A stretch of 64,000 nucleotides of DNA, taken from positions 33,590 through 97,589 of the forward strand of contig JAQYTG010000001.1 in the NCBI GenBank assembly GCA_028724905.1. The letters run 5' to 3'. This stretch comes from Actinomycetaceae bacterium. Its GTDB lineage: Bacteria > Actinomycetota > Actinomycetes > Actinomycetales > Actinomycetaceae. Shown here piece by piece: positions 63,965 to 64,000 of this stretch. The notes below the pieces were generated by a model that was not told the DNA's origin, did no database searches, and worked only from the letters and a program-made list of their open reading frames with translations. The stretch's first letter is position 1. Each line of letters starts with the position of its first letter. The translations under genes and the position numbers were made by a program.

Positions 63965-64000
63965 ATGATCGTAGGACTCACAGCTCTCATCGCGCTGCTC
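63965..64000 (+). CDS. Possible 5' end of a gene leaving the window
   Basis: An ATG at 63965 opens a hydrophobic reading frame (MIVGLTALIALL) to the window edge, divergent from cas3. Only twelve codons are visible; the frame is also open upstream. It may be a membrane or secreted protein, or nothing. Confidence 0.25.
   Translation, partial: MIVGLTALIALL

Overview
The window (about 55% G+C) is chromosomal DNA of a high-GC Gram-positive bacterium. The UPF0182 protein, the PDZ/Lon-like protease with a metalloprotease-like neighbour, the HRDC-type UvrD helicase, a ClgR-type box upstream of clpC, a possible HspR-type box upstream of clpB and several probable leaderless mRNAs all point to Actinomycetota. 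The very large wall-anchored sialidase and the dedicated sialic-acid operon suggest a host-associated member of the Actinomycetaceae (Arcanobacterium, Trueperella or Actinobaculum-like). The genus is an inference.

Layout. 1-5 kb: an HTH membrane regulator, a ClbS/DfsB protein, a VapBC pair, an ABC-F ribosome-protection-type ATPase with a structured leader, and an initiator tRNA. 5.6-18.6 kb: sialic-acid utilisation on the minus strand, with an Opp-type ABC transporter (lipoprotein, permease, permease-ATPase fusion, ATPase), nanA, nanK and nanE. A FadR-type regulator and two alpha/beta hydrolases sit beside it. The palindrome TTGTCnGACAA occurs at the regulator start and, with one mismatch, inside the transporter promoter. 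19-38 kb: core genes (UPF0182, Lon-like protease, metalloprotease-like protein, E1/cyclodehydratase-like protein, uvrD2, mnmA, clpC, dtd, ygfZ, nitrobindin-like protein, membrane protein). 38.6-41.3 kb: clpB. 42.9-48.9 kb: a 1999-residue surface protein joining a GH33 sialidase to a GH123/DUF4091-like domain, a carbohydrate-binding module and a wall anchor. 49-53 kb: decayed accessory DNA (relB pseudogene, DUF3021/LytTR pair, second ClbS, tRNA fragment, IS256-family pseudogene).

53.2-63.8 kb: a complete type I-E CRISPR-Cas system (18 repeats, 17 spacers; cas3, cas8e/cse1, cse2, cas7e, cas5e, cas6e, cas1, cas2). Between cas3 and cse1, on the opposite strand, lies a degenerate minimal CRISPR unit: repeat-like hairpin, a 33-nt spacer-like stretch (the same length as the array spacers), then a second repeat-like hairpin. 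Its first eight spacer nucleotides match DNA directly downstream of the cse1 -10 box, next to an ATG PAM. This looks like a crRNA-like RNA that guides Cascade to repress its own operon (CreR/CreA-type). I regard it as the most important observation in the window.

How the parts fit: the surface enzyme releases sialic acid (and perhaps GalNAc) from host glycans, the transporter imports it, and NanA, NanK and NanE turn it into GlcNAc-6-phosphate. A tract of nine G in the binding-protein gene could make uptake phase-variable. Intergenic DNA is unusually rich in degenerate 20-30 bp tandem repeats.
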